The notes: generated by a model not told the origin, from the letters alone. DNA of 64,000 bases from Rhyzopertha dominica (GCA_025024175.1 QCXZ01000137.1:20460001-20524000); one strand, 5' to 3'. Positions 9,561 through 23,097 are shown, counted from the first letter of the stretch. Translations and numbers: made by a program.

Positions 9561-12500
9561 TGAACATTTCATCCCGAATGCCCTTTGGCGTCAATGTATT
9601 TAAGATTAGGTTGCATCAATGCGCGTAAAAGAGAAGTTAGTGCATCGCATGGACATATTTTTTTTGTCATCCACAACATTTTTTCCCGTTAGACTTTAAT
9701 GTTAATACAAAAGCGTGTAAAGGTTAAACCATTTGAAACATTCGTAAAATACGGTACCTATAAAATAAGAAATAAACATAAAGCGAAACGCCCACAAAGT
9801 CTCTTTTCTCGAGGGAGCTCAAAAAGAGACCGACATGCCACCTTTATACCACCGAACACTTTTTATACGCCAAACAGTTTGCTGCAAGAGAATCAATTTT
9901 TACCACTTTAGAAGAGCCGCTCCCTCGTTAAATCGATCACAAACTTTGTGAGGAGAAATAATAACCGGCCAGGAGTTGCACGGGAATAACGACCGCCTGC
10001 CTTTATACTGGGAAACGTTCGGTGCAGTCCACTTTTTGTTTTGATGCACACAGCGGACGTAATATGGGTTTCATGTTCGAGACAGCAAAAATTCTTTACA
10101 AGCCGAGAAATTGAATACACGAAAAATATATCCGCTTGGGTTAGCGAAGATGTAAAATTGCCCAGGCAACTTGCGATGAAAATAAAATTGGTACCGTAGT
10201 CCTTTCTTGGATAATATGTCAGTAATGATATGGCTTGGCAGGAAAAGAAAACAACCAGTTGTAAAACATGTGTAATCATTGAATAGGTGGATAAATGAAA
10301 TTCAAGTCATTTTTCCAGAACCATTCTGCAATTACTGAGAAAAACTGAATTGAGGAAACATTAAATTATTTAATGCCCTCTGTTGAAATTAAAAACTCGC
10401 TTCTTTATACATTAGCATTTAAGTAGCGCATACTACCTAGTCACCCCAGAGAAAGGAAATTTACCGCCCACTTGAGCATAAAAAACATAGGTGCAAGCCA
10501 GAGTCACCCAAAGTTCTCTTTTAGGACCTATATTCTGCACTATATAACTGCTGATATACAAAGGCATAAGAAATCAGTGCTGGTGTCTTAAGTGGACATA
10601 AAATCGAAACGAAAAAAGGAAAAGAGAACAGAATCCGGCCGTAGAAAATTACTAAAAGGTATGCCATACCGTAAATAAACTAAAAAAAAATATATATCGG
10701 AATCACACCGGGTAGGATCTAAATCTCTAAATACCACCTCTGTTCTATACTCAATTGAGCAAGAAACTCAGTCTGGGAAATAAATACAAATCAATGTTAC
10801 TCCCAGTAATTTCTGGGGATTGGTCTTCTAGAGGTTTCAGTCGCGAAATTTTAATTTCTTTACCAGCCCACCCTGTTATGTAATTTTGAGCAAATAAAAG
10901 AAGAAATAAATGTCATTCCGGTTATTTACCTACTGCAGAATATAGTAAGAAAAAAATTTGAAGGAAGCGACCCAGTAAGACAGCGATAGCCAGAGATGTA
11001 CACGATCCTTCTGGAAATGAAGGAATGTGAATATACAAAGACTGCTCTGACAGAAACAAATCGACATGGTAGCACAAGTCATGCAAAACGGCGGGTGAAT
11101 GGTAAAATCGCAATGCTACGAAAATCATGAATGGATCCAATAAGAGCTATAATCTTTGGAGGTGTAAAGATATCAGAATATATCGAAACCCGAAGATATA
11201 ATATATTTTACATTCTTAACTGAAGAGCAGTACTCCAACCCGTGATTGGTAATGCAGCACCATCAGCAACAAATATATTTAGGTAGCTAACACAATCTTA
11301 CGACAATGAGACGGTGCTCCTGTCAAATCACTGAAGCTATACACAAAATTATGCATGTTGAGTACGGAAAGATCAGAAGAAACTAAAGAAGTAAGAATCA
11401 GCACGCGTCAGAAATTGTGAAGTTAATAAGAACACATCTCTTTCATAATCACATTAATAGAAGAAAATATGTAAATGTATTGAAGACGACTATTCGATAG
11501 GATCAGCATAAGGACAAAAAAAACGGCTAGAATATCCTGCTACAATCTCGTTTCAAGAATTCCAGTACATATGTATGCATCCGAGTATAACACCGAACAA
11601 ACATAAATTTCATTAAAATGCATGTCGATGCTGTGCTGTCTGCACCGCAACCAACTGCAGNTAGGTGGCTTTGTCATCATGTCAGCGTAAATTCTTACTT
11701 ATAAATTTCATTATCATGCGTTTGTTCATACAGTTCAAGCCACGTTAAATTATTGAAGTTACTAAGTTATCGAAGACTCTCTTNTTATTTCAGCTTTTAT
11801 TATCCTAAACATGATTTTAGATGCTCACCATTTTGCTTTAAAAGTAATAATTGACTTTACTAGGAGAGCTTCTTGATTTAATATAAAAACCAAAACAACA
11901 AAACGACGCCTTACGACTAGCCCACATAATTCTTCTTAATTTTCGTTCCAATTAACTCATAATTTAGATGTTTTTTGAAACCGAAATACAGGCTGCCGGT
12001 GTACGAATCGCTGCTCCACTACCAATAGTATGCATATTATATACGATATGCCTCAAAGTAAGCTATCTAATATTCTAACTAAAATAAGAAGGCTTTATTT
12101 TTCTGGATTTTGAAGTATCACTAAGTAGTTTTTTCTCTCACAACAGCTGTTAATGAATGAGCATACTGGTACTTTATAAGTATATGTAATAAACACCATT
12201 TCCCCTGAAACAGTAGGTCTGATACAGAAATACAAAAGGCGAATAAGCTAGCATGATTCATTCGGGTACAGTTAATTCTACGAATAACGATGAACGAGAG
12301 GCCAAAGTAGTAAGGCATCACAGAGATTACGCAAGTTAAAATGTGTGCTTAATTATCGTTAATGTTACAACGCAAACTTTATTAATGAAATCAATATTTG
12401 TACACTCAATATCTAGTTAGCACGGATAGTTTCTGGTAGACAGAAGTGAACACGGTTGTTCTCGGTTGATTGATTATAACGATGAAGTTGAAAATTGACA

Positions 12501-14700
12501 TCCATAAATTGTTGGATTGCTGAAGTGATAAAAACCTTATTAGAATAAAGAAGGTTGGCAATGACGTTAAATATAACACCGTCCTGGAAGATAAATTTCT
12601 GTAACCATTCTGGAAAATGCTGATTTCGTCCATGATTGATTTTAGACTATCGGCGAACATTTCATAGTAAAATTTATTGAACGACATTCACATATGAGGA
12701 AGCTTTCGGACAAATAAATCCAAATGTGCTTGAATTTTAATAAAAAAAACTATTGTCAATGTCAAATTAAATTTGTTGCAGTTTCAAAAATAAGATTTAT
12801 ATTGGCATATAATAACTCGAAAAAGCATCAAGACAGTCAAAGCATTTTGGTCCTACACTACCCAAAAAATTCCTCGTTCGCAATGGTAGGCAAAGTTTTT
12901 TGCTATTGCTTTCTGGGTCAAGATCGAATGATAATTCTGACAGATTATTCGGAAGCAGAAAAATATCAAATGTTCTTTCTACCAGTCGCTAAGGAGAACA
13001 GCAACGCTGACACTCAGAATAACAAAATTGAAGATATTAGGAAAATATCACCGTTAAGAAACTGGAAAAACGTTTAGACGGTAAAGATGTTCGCAAAATC
13101 GTGAATACATGGATACGTATAATAATTTTATAAATGCTATTTTACTTTAAAATACAGCCCCAGGTAATGGCAGCATTGTGTGGGTCCACTTGCACTCCCT
13201 TATCATCTAAACGTCAGATGATGTTATTTTCCATAATACATAATTCGCAATTTTCGGGGCGTCTCAACTAAATGTCCGTAAATCGCCAAGGCGTGGTGAA
13301 AATTGCTTTATTCCTCCCATCCATTAAACTGTCTCTCACAGGGCTTGGATAAGATCTCCTTCAATTATCGCGTTTATAGATTATTATGTTTGAGCCCCTT
13401 ACCACCGACAGTCACTATTTTGATTTATCGATTACTTTATCGCGCAACACCTTGCTTCCTTTGAGTCCGGAACAATGTGTCACGAGCTATGTGCACCCAC
13501 TTTGACCTCGTCAACCTGCGGTTTCAGTCAGTCTCAATTTGTTTACCACATACTGTTTGAACCAGTGATGTGGTTGCCACCTGCCACGTCACAGTCTTGC
13601 ATATAATCATAATATAATGTGGGGTACGATATCAAGTTATTAATAAACGTCAAAGTTGTGTAGGAGTTACTGAAATGAAACCCCGCCTAATATTAGAAAA
13701 AAGAGATGATCCATGAAATTATAGCTAGATAAAACATACTTTTAATAATTTCTACAACACAGAAACGTGGTACAATATTACTTGTGTATTTAATTAAAAG
13801 TCTGTTAGTAGAAATTGAGGCTGAAAGATGCTTGATACTGAAATGTAAAATTCTCAAGAGGCAGTAACGTAGGGTAATTTTTCTATATTGTCAAAATGCA
13901 AATATTGAAATCCTTAATATAATGACATTGTACTTGCAAATTTATATTTCCGTAATTGAGATATATATAATAAATGTAATTAAGACTAAAAGGGTTGTGA
14001 ACACAATGTGAAAAATTGGCAAAAATTCACAAAAAAACACGAGCTTTGTGATTTCCTCATCGATGTATACTTATTCTAAATCGTTAAACCTACTTTGCGC
14101 TATTAAGGGACTCAGTATTTAATTGTTTTTTGGCAACCATCATAGGCTAGCAGCCGATACACCAGATATATCAATGAAGTAGGGCCCAGCAGATGAATTG
14201 AGGGAAACGGTCCTTGTACTAATAAGGGACCGGATGGTTGCGTTTTTATAATTATGTACATATATCGTACATATTGCGTATGTATTACGCATATTAGACA
14301 CAATTGAATCAAAAGGTCTGTATTAACAAAAATACAGGGGGTGAAGTGGTGCCTTGGCAATGTTAGGTGCATATGGAGGAATACAGAGTCTTCCTAAACA
14401 ACATTTCGTCAAATGAGGACTACTTCTGAAAGATGGGGTAAAAAAATTTCATACATTGTAACTTTTTTGAGAATTTGTAAAGGGTTTATTGTTTTGGGGA
14501 ATAGAATAAAAAGGTGGAGATTTTGCATATAAAAAAGGTCTGCCGCACTAGGTAGTTCTCGCGAAATGATTCCTTTTTTTTGCAATCAGTAAAAAAGAGA
14601 GAAGCCCGAGGTGAGTCAAAATATTATTTTAGATTTCAAAGTTATGAATTTACTTATATATTTGATACTAGCAAAACGTACCTTGGAGTAGAAATTATTA
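9561..14700. other. intronic stretch without recognised gene
   Basis: No coding pattern is convincing. Somewhat GC-richer blocks occur at about 9900-10270 and 13150-13560. Their open frames lack biased codons or recognisable motifs, so regulatory DNA is as likely as anything else. The remainder is AT-rich. Confidence 0.4.
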
Positions 14701-14723
14701 CACTCTTTTTTCTATTGCCAAGC

Positions 14724-14750
14724 TTTCGCATATTTTTAATACATCATCAG
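14724..14750 (-). other. CTGATGA-hairpin-GAAA motif
   Basis: On the minus strand CTGATGA is followed by a short AT-rich hairpin (GTAT/ATAT-type arm) and then CGAAAGC. The order CUGANGA, stem, GAAA is that of the hammerhead ribozyme core. Penelope-like retroelements are known to carry such motifs. I could not build a convincing stem I or III around it, so this is a resemblance only. Confidence 0.3.
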
Positions 14751-14779
14751 GGCTTACTACACAACAGCAAGGTACAGCT

Positions 14780-16260
14780 TAAATTAATCTCTTAATAAAT
14801 ATATTCTTATATCACGTACAGAAATTTGAGATTATATTTTTGAACAGCAAAACCAATTTAACATACGCTAAAATGATGTCAGATGTACCAGACCATACTA
14901 GATTTAAAATCCTATTTTTGGTCACACAACAAAACAATCTATTAATTATTAGATCCATGCTGTACTTCCTGTGATAGTAAATACGTGTATATGTTACTTA
15001 AATTTTGGGTGTCTGTTTTTTTTATTGATTATATTGTTAATTTTTTTATGATACATTTCTAATATTAATCTTTTGTTGGTATTTCTTTCCATATCTAGAA
15101 TTTTTATATCGTTCCAATTTATTTAATGTGAANCATTGAATATGTGTAAAGCTAATGCGCATCTATCTNTTTTTGTTACTATATCGCTCTTGTGTAAACT
15201 AATTCTATTTTGAATCCATTATTTTGTTTGGCCCACATATTTACTATCACAATCTGTACAACGTAAACTGTATATTACATTTGATTTAAATTTTACTGGA
15301 ATTTTAGATTTAAGTTTGCTAAAAAAGGTTTCTACAAGTTTTTATGTTTCTTATTCCAATTTTGATGTTTAAATTATGTAACGATTTTATTATTATTAGT
15401 GAGCCCAGTTATGAGATCCAAATAACAAATAATGACCGCTACTTCCCAAAGGATTCATCACATATTTAATACTATATATTACTACTATATTTAAACTTCT
15501 TAATCCAGTTTCAAAGGCTTTATAGAATCCTAGTACAAATCTACAACGTGCTTTAACATTATTAGAAAACGTTTATGAAAATTTTGCTGCTTTGCGGTCT
15601 TATTTTCACATTGTAGAAACAAAATCTAAAGTATTACCAAAGATATGGAATGTTACTCTTCAATGTAAAATTTATTATTGAGAAATATAATTATTATTAA
15701 ATATTATAGGATACCTTGTGTTAAAATCAGAAATGTGTAGTGTTTTGTGACGACTATTGGTAACCTATAGGAGTATAGATTACAGAAACTCTTTGTGAAA
15801 GTAATTAATAAACTAAAGTTTGATTAAAAAAAAACTAAAACTTGGTCGTAGAATACGCTTTAGCTAAAGTTTAGACACATACTTTGTGGTAGATAGGCAC
15901 AGCAAAAAAATTTACAACCACTTTCACTGAATGAATCAATAATAAACTTGTAGTGAAACCACATACGTTTCAGTTTCAGGGATTGGTTATGGATTCTCTC
16001 AGCCAAAAGGAAAGCGATAAATCGTGCGACGTCAATTTATAGAAGCTGTAGCACCAATCAGGCAAAACTAATACCTACGTTAACTTATTATTATGTTTGC
16101 GGTGTACTGACTGGGTTCTGAAAGGAAGTCCTCTTTAGCAAGCACTGCACTCTCAACAAATTAACGTCACACGATTAGATACTTTTTGGTTCTTTTACTG
16201 CAAGAAACGATAACCAACATCTGATAAAGAATCACACATTATTTCACCACAAGCTTAACT
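14780..16260. other. AT-rich intronic stretch, nothing recognised
   Basis: Very AT-rich, with two ambiguous bases near 15133 and 15169. No gene, tRNA or clear repeat pair was seen. Confidence 0.4.
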
Positions 16261-16263
16261 TGT

Positions 16264-16600
16264 ATGATAGTATTATCACGATGTGGGGAAACTAGCGCTT
16301 GCGGATTTTATGTTCCGGTAGGTTCTCAAAGCTTCCATGCTAGATTGAGATGGGTCTGCAAACATTCGAGAAATTTCGTAAATCGGTGTAAAAGGCATCG
16401 TGAGCGCGCGGACGAGCAGTCTGATTTGAGTAGCGGTGATGCAAGCGAACAATGTGTTCTTAGTGTTTTAGAGTGATGGTAGTGAAGTGTAGTTTCCTTA
16501 ATAGCGGTCAATTGAAATTGCACTGATGCAATAGTAGTTGCACTAGTGATGTTCCGATTTAGTAACTTTTAGAGTAGTGCGTAAATAAAGGAATTAGATT
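16264..16600 (+). mobile_element. LTR-like block A, related to 50287-50752
   Basis: Shares ordered blocks with 50287-50752: ACTAGCGCTTGCGGA versus GCTAACGCCTGCGGA; ATGTTCCGG then TTCTCAAAGCTTCC, versus ATGTTCTGG then TTCTCGAAGCTTCC; GAGATGGGTCTGCAAAC versus GAGATGGCTCTGGAAAC; and TCTGATTT. It ends near an AATAAA (16584-16589). GC-rich upstream sequence, a transcription-start-like TAGTG-rich stretch and a terminal AATAAA resemble U3-R-U5 of a Ty3/gypsy-type LTR. No TG...CA ends or target duplication could be fixed. The HSE-like motif here has one defective box (TTCtcAAAgcTTC, 16323-16335). Confidence 0.45.
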
Positions 16601-16619
16601 TGGAAATGCGCATTTTTCG

Positions 16620-18340
16620 AACCTGTATACGTAATGGTATTTATAAGAACAGTAACTATGTCGTCTTTTTACAGGTACATAAAACTTCTAGTTCTATACA
16701 TGAACATGTTGGGTTACACTCATTATAAAATATTACAAACCCCAATTGTCTTAATGACTATAGGAGAACTGTGAGAAAAGAAACAACGGCAACGATTCAG
16801 AAATATGTCTGCCAGATATTTGGTGATACATTCTCTCCCACGCTCGTTGGTAAAATGCCGTTATCCAATAACAACGCGTTTATTTTCCTTTGGCAGGAGC
16901 TGAAAATAATTCCACCATTTGTAAAAGAAGCAGCGAATTAGATGTGGGGAAACCGCGAGAAAAAATTTGCTGTGTTCCTAATGAGTCTGGGGCAAAGATT
17001 AGACCTATCGAGTCTTTGGGATAAAAAGTTATAAAACCAATTGCTCCTCCGATTCGTTCTGACTCGGGGTTGATCTTGCACGAGGATTCTTATTAAGAAA
17101 TTTCCTCCTTATAATCCCTGGAAATAAAAAAGTTTCGCAATCGATACCCAATGCTTTATTATCGGCGGTTTTAGTATTTCGTACCCCTGGCTTTCCACCC
17201 GGCGAAATGGGCGTTGACCTTTGTCAATGTCACATTTCGCTTTAAATAAACACCTGAATGCGAAAGATTCGATTCACCCCGGGAGGCGCAGACAGGTAAC
17301 GAAATTCGCTCGGCAAGTTGATAAAGCACATAAAATTATGGTAAACTTTGTGCTGCTCTGAAAGGTGAAGGGTTTGTTTGAAAATTATAATAAGTGAGCG
17401 CGCGCGTAGGTGTCCGGAGATTTTGTTTTCGAAAGATTTGTATTGCCAGGGCGCTTTCACTTTTCTGTATAGCGGCTGGCATTAAAACATCATAGGAAGC
17501 TCAAATGGGGTTGCTGCGGGGCGGATCGGTCGGATACCCATAATCTAACTGGAGAGTAACCGCTGCGGTAGGCATGTGGGATGTGAGGTATGATATATAG
17601 AGGAAATAATCAAGAAAGTGTCAATAATAATTTATATAATGGGGTCGGTAAAATGTCACGTCCACATACCGTTATAACCACCTTTTTTGATTAGGGTGCA
17701 AAATGTATTTCACAGTGTCGCATGCCTTCTCATATAAGTACCTACAACACGAAATACCTAACTGTAAAATCGTATCTCTTTTATGGCATTCTGCATGTTT
17801 TTTATTCTAAGCTTTCAAAAGTTTAACACCATTACCCGAAAGGTATAGGAATTACATGATTACACAATCGAATGTCCTACTTTCCGAAATTGTATTAGAA
17901 TAGGATATATGACAATGACAGTTTTTAAATACAAGTTGACGAAATTATATATATCGTAACCGTGAAAAACTATATTGTAGTAACTAGTTCGTTACTGTTG
18001 TTTTCATAAGAAATCGTTCTTCTTAAAGTCTTTACTCAATATTAGGTTACATTTATATAAACAGAGACGTTCTTAGTCATAATTTTGGCATATTTCGAAA
18101 ACAGCCTAACCTATCCTTAAATGTGACATGAGCTTTCACTTCTTACCGGGCTTACATTAATCAAGTGTGTTTCCAGAAGTTATAATTTGCACAGCGATTG
18201 TCCAATAAGGTAAGGAAAAATTTCGGAATACTGAATGCAGATGCATACTTTTAGATGCCAGTTTATCGCTTTAAATTTAATTTGGACAATAATAAGAAAT
18301 AAACATGCCTGTAGAGTATACAAGACAGTAGTCCATAGAA
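16620..18340. other. intronic stretch with a GC-richer island at about 17000-17590
   Basis: No recognised gene. The segment 17000-17590 is GC-richer than its surroundings without coding character. The rest is AT-rich. Confidence 0.35.
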
Positions 18341-18347
18341 GTATGTA

Positions 18348-19418
18348 CGGGGTGAGCAAATAAGAGAGGTAGCCGGTCGTATCTCATAAACCAGTAGCCC
18401 CAGAGCTTTGAGGTAAAGAATTTCTTAAGTAAAGTGGCCAAGAGAAATTGCTGGAAAATATTTTCGAGTTTGTGAAGTGACCGCTAGAGGGCGCTGTGGT
18501 ACCTCCAAATTACAAAATTAATGTTTGTTTCATTTTTAGCCTAATAAATGTTTGCGGTATTCAACATATTAAGATTGTTTGGACTGAAATCTACCATTTT
18601 TGTTTAGACCATTTTTTTGTTAAATGTCAAATAAAGGAGTGGGGGGGGGTGTGAGAATATTAACATAGAAAATCGGTAATATCTCAGGTTAGGCTTGACC
18701 GATTTCAACCGACGAGGTGTCGTTTTCAAGAGCTTATGTGCCTTTATAAAAAGCAATTTTAAGTGTCAGAACGTTAATTGTGTGTTGGCCGCAAGAGGGC
18801 GTTTTTTGAAGTTACTACCTAAATATCAATTTTTCTCGAAATTTTTAAATGCAAGGATATAAGGCTATTTACTTCATTAAAAGAACAATTGAATATATAC
18901 TAAAATGGTGAAAACCACACCATTTAAAAATTTCGAGAAAAATCGATTTTAGGTAGTAATTTCAGAAAACGCTCTCTTGCGCTCAACAGACAAACTATGT
19001 TCTGACACTTAAAATTGCTTTTTATAAAGGCACATGAGCTCTTGAAAATGAGACCTCGTTGGTTAAAATCGGTCAAGCCAAACCTGAAATATAAGCGATT
19101 TCCTATATTAATATTCACCCGCCCCTCCACTCCTTTGACATTTAACAGAAAAAATGTTCTAAACAAAAATGGTAGATTTTAGTCGAAACAATCTTAAAAT
19201 GTTTAATACCGCAGACATTTATTAGGCTAAAAATGACACAAACATTAATTTTGTAATATGGAGGTACCACAGCGCCCCCTAGCGCTCACTTTACAAATTC
19301 GAAAATATTTTCCAGCAATTTCTCTTGGCCACTTTACTTAAGAAATTTTTTACCTCAAAGCTCTAGGGCTACTGGTTTATGAGATATGACGGGCCACCTC
19401 TCTTATTTGCTCACCCTG
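18348..19418. mobile_element. 1,071-bp foldback element with TA target duplication
   Basis: Nearly the whole element is one imperfect inverted repeat. The left arm starts CGGGGTGAGCAAATAAGAG, and the right arm ends with the complement, CTCTTATTTGCTCACCCTG. The match continues through CTCATAAACCAGTAGCC, TGGCCAAGAGAAATTGCTGG and a GAGGGCG/CGCCCCC block to a loop at about 18850-18915. TA flanks both ends (18346-18347, 19419-19420). Arms are about 500 bases each with scattered differences, so the insertion is not very recent. No coding capacity; the open frame read across 18924-19166 lies inside the arm. TA duplication and CAGGGTG-like ends point to a non-autonomous Tc1/mariner-superfamily element. 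Confidence 0.88.
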
Positions 19419-19837
19419 TACACAGAAATAGAAACTGACAAGTAGGTAGGTATACGAATATTATGCGTTTGTTAGTCTAGCTCCGCCATATATAAGCAAT
19501 GTGTGCAACAATAAATATTAATTCAAGTGACCTTTTATGACAGCTACCACATGCCTATTTAACAACTGTTACCTATCAATATGTAGGTACGTTGTTCGTG
19601 AACGACCCATTAGTATGATCCGGCTCTCAGCGTCGATCCTTAAGAGCCGGATTGCAAAAAAATTCCTGTTTTTAGCTCTGTATGTATGTGTATATAGGCG
19701 AACAGATAACGAATCTAGCTCGTTGCTTGTGACGTATGACTCTGTATGTTAAATTGGGACTGGCGATTTGTAGAGATATACGATATTTGTACATGGTAAT
19801 AGATACATAATATCATGTTAATTAAACATATTATTAT

Positions 19838-20277
19838 TGTTGCAAATACGAGGTTCGAAAACTGCGGATTTCTGATTAAAATTAAACTCCTTTATTTAAA
19901 GCACTAGTATCAGATACACTAGGTCTAAACACAACTACTTCACAACACTACTATTTTAGCACTATTAATTCACTATATTGCACACACTTGCACTAAAAAC
20001 ATCTGTTCACTAAGCCTTTTCGCTCGCTCGATAACCACTATTCGAATTCAGAACTGTAGAACTTCCGCGCTTCTCCTCGTCGGGCTATTTACACCCCTAT
20101 CAAAATTCCAGAAAGGACACCTTCCAGACACTTCACGCAGGTTCGATTGATAGCTCTCTCTGGAATCTCGACATTCCTGCCATCTGTCTGCCACTAGGAC
20201 CACTATTTGCAGTGTCCTACTACACCGCACCTACACGCCTGCGACTCCCGTCCACAGATGGCGCTGATTTCGCAACA
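19838..20277 (-). mobile_element. solo LTR of an LTR retrotransposon (440 bp)
   Basis: Read on the minus strand it begins TGTTGCGAAATCAGCGCC and ends CGTATTTGCAACA, so it has TG...CA termini with a TGTTGC/GCAACA inverted repeat. AATAAA (19891-19896) lies near the 3' end, as expected for the R region. Flanks are TTAT (19834-19837) and TTAC (20278-20281), a 4-base target duplication with one mismatch. No second LTR or internal domain adjoins it, so it is a solo LTR left by recombination. Size and 4-base duplication favour a Ty3/gypsy-type element. Confidence 0.8.
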
Positions 20278-20281
20278 TTAC

Positions 20282-22900
20282 TATTGTGTTCAGTAAATAT
20301 TCTGACTATTAAAACTTAGTTGGTGCAGAAATAATAGATGCGTTACTATATTGTTGTCTACATACGACGTAAAGATCGGATGAGTCGATGATCCACTGGA
20401 CCGGAGCCTTAGACTGTTGAAGATTCCGACTGAACCGATTAGATCACACTACGACAAGTTCTAAGGTGTCCACGTGGACATGTATCGCCAAATGGGAGGG
20501 ATCACTCGAATCAGATCGTTGAAAATATCCGTTTTGCTCACCCCTACTGCATTGTTAGCTGTTGCGAGATTTTGTACCAGTTTGTACATCCAAAGTTGAA
20601 GCTAATATTTGCCAAAATAAACATAATTAAAAGCTAAATATAAAGATGCGTTTACTAATCAACAAGCAAAACACCCTCTCTTTTAAATTATAAGCGTGAA
20701 ATAAAAAGCGTTATGTTACTTTGTACAGTTGCAACATACCAAAACATCAATAATCGAAACTAACAATTAAGTACATTGCTCTATATTCTACTTTTAATTT
20801 GCATCTGTAAGCAGCAAAACTTGTAAAATTTCCCATTAGGTAGTGTGCCAGCATCAGTAATCCCTACCTCGCAACTCTGCCGCTGCTGAAACGTCATTCC
20901 GGCATATTTGCATTCTCGCAAATTAACATCAAACGAGTTTCGGGGCGGTAGGCACGGTAAGCAAGCCGCAAACAAAAATTAACTTCCTAATCTCATTTTC
21001 CTCCCCCGCAGCACGGTTCCAAATGTGTTGGCGTCAGAATGCAAGTAGTTATTTCAAATAGACGCGGCAGGGGCTGGGACCGATTGTACCGCACAACGAC
21101 CAAGTTTAAATCATTCTTGCGTCTTACACAATGCCCATAATTCTGGTAAAGTTCCAACAATCCCGCAAAAGTTATGTGTAAGCCACACACGAGGACAGAT
21201 TTATTCGCTGGTCGCTTGTTTGCCCCCCTTGTTTTGCGGCGTTCTCTTTTAAACATATGAAATTTACATACTATTTCGTTATTAGCGCGAGTTATTCTTA
21301 AACATGTTTGATTTTTGCACCCGATTTTTTACCTAAATGTCATCGTTTCAATTTTCTCGGCTGAACAGTACAGTAAAACCAATTAAAACAATTTCCAAAT
21401 TTAAATCCTATTAGGCACACGCTTTATATAGATGAAATACATGGGCGAGTCTACAAAAAAACTCTTAAAAGTCTAAATGTGGACACCGTAACGCTAAAGA
21501 AGAATTCGCACCGGCGATTGGAAAGCACAGTAAATATAGAACAACAGAAACGTATAAATACTCATTTAGTTTGTAATGAAGTCAATGTCAGATTCAGATT
21601 CGAGAAACCAATTTTTACAGCGAACCAAACAATTTATCACAACGGAAATTTTAATCATAGATGATATAATATGAAATGCACGAAACTACATCACAGCAGA
21701 TTTTAATTAAAATCATTTTGGCTACACTAAAAGAAGGAAAAAGCATAAGAATACAGGAAAAGAAAAGAGTTAAAGTAGAAATAACAATTAATAGCACATT
21801 GGACAAAATACTTGGAAACTGTTAAATCATGTAGTAATAAAAATGAACATGTATGTAAAAAATAAACAAAAAAAGAGAAGCGAAGGAAGGTCAAGAGATA
21901 ATTACAGCTCGAGCTCAGTTGTTGAGTAGATTTGCAATTTTGGCAGCATATGAAAAGATATAAGTCAATATTATGTGGTCCACTTACAAGAAGGAACGTT
22001 ACACGCCGGGCGACAAACGTAATATTGCTCTATACTATAGGGAAATGACAAAAAGACTCAAAATAATAGTTTATAATATGTACTCAAAGCTTGATTGAAC
22101 TTGTAACAAATCTACGACTTGGTGTACAGGAAACAGCCAATTTAATATCGAATACACGTAATTAGCGTTGAGATAAAAGCCACATTAATGAAGCATAGTT
22201 AGAGGAGTGTAAACAAACCAGAAAAATAATAATCTAACCACGTTCATCTAACATCCAGCTTATTTTGAACATTCGGTATAGACATATCTAGTATACTGTT
22301 GCGACGCCGTTTTTCTACCAAACGATGTTACTAACCTATGGTGTCAACCCAGATGTTCCAATGTAGTCCGCGTCCCGCCGCTGCAGTCGGAGAGTAGGGG
22401 GGTTCCAATATTTTTAACGATGATTATAGGCGCCACAAAATTTTACAATTCCACAGCGGACTACTCAGACGAAAATTTTGAAAAGCTACGATGGAAATCA
22501 AACACCAAAGCTCGGGTAGAAGCGTAGTTTAATTAACGAAAACTATGAGAGGTACAAGTAATGATAAAGAAAGAATAAAGTTTGAACCTCAATTAGTTAC
22601 TTAAGATAGATTGGACTTAAACGACTAAGATAAGAGAATTTCGAACATATAACCAAAATGACACTTAACAATCAACATTAACCCTTCCCAATGAGCACCA
22701 CAACTATGTGCCCGGTCACCGAGTACCAGTGAATAACTAGAAATTCTGTGAATCGCCCCTGTTAATTTCCGCACTGGCCAGCGCTTCGCATTAACGAGTG
22801 ACGCAACAAAAACGAACGACGAACGAAAAATCGTCACAAACGATCGACAATATCGGTGATACCCGCGAGCAATAGCCCTGTGGCGTTACAGATAATTTAA
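20282..22900. other. intronic stretch, partly GC-richer (20800-21260)
   Basis: No gene recognised. The block 20800-21260 has two minus-strand open frames with no known motif; a non-coding conserved element is an alternative. The rest is AT-rich. Confidence 0.35.
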
Positions 22901-22912
22901 AATAATAAATGG

Positions 22913-23097
22913 AATCGAACTGAAGGTTCGATTGTGAAAGATGGGTGATGGGACAAGCTATATACTCAAATTCACTAGCTGAAGGCTCCTACGGCAATGT
23001 ATATATGAGCTGAAGGCTCGCACAAGTTAAACAAAACAAATACAAGAGCTGACGGCTCATACAAGTTATTCAAAACAATTACAAGAGCTGAGGGCTC
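22913..23097. repeat. series of five short hairpins (GAGC-TGAnG-GCTC type)
   Basis: Five inverted repeats share a five-base loop of the form TGANG. They are AATCGAAC-TGAAG-GTTCGATT (22913-22933), AGC-TGAAG-GCT (about 22978-22988), GAGC-TGAAG-GCTC (23007-23019), GAGC-TGACG-GCTC (23046-23058) and GAGC-TGAGG-GCTC (23085-23097). The last three sit in imperfect tandem units of about 39 bases with ACAAG and CAAAACAA spacers. Loop bases stay nearly constant while the first stem differs, which suggests the hairpin shape is kept. Function is unknown. Confidence 0.65.

Noticed and set aside
9908..10279. 123-codon minus-strand open frame
   Set aside because: No recognisable domain, no splice sites or promoter, and composition like its GC-richer surroundings. 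Chance openness is the simpler reading.
12406..13077. 93-codon minus-strand and 117-codon plus-strand open frames side by side
   Set aside because: I tried to fit both to transposase motifs without success. No ordered motif series was found.
18924..19166. 80-codon minus-strand open frame
   Set aside because: It lies wholly inside the right arm of the 18348-19418 foldback.
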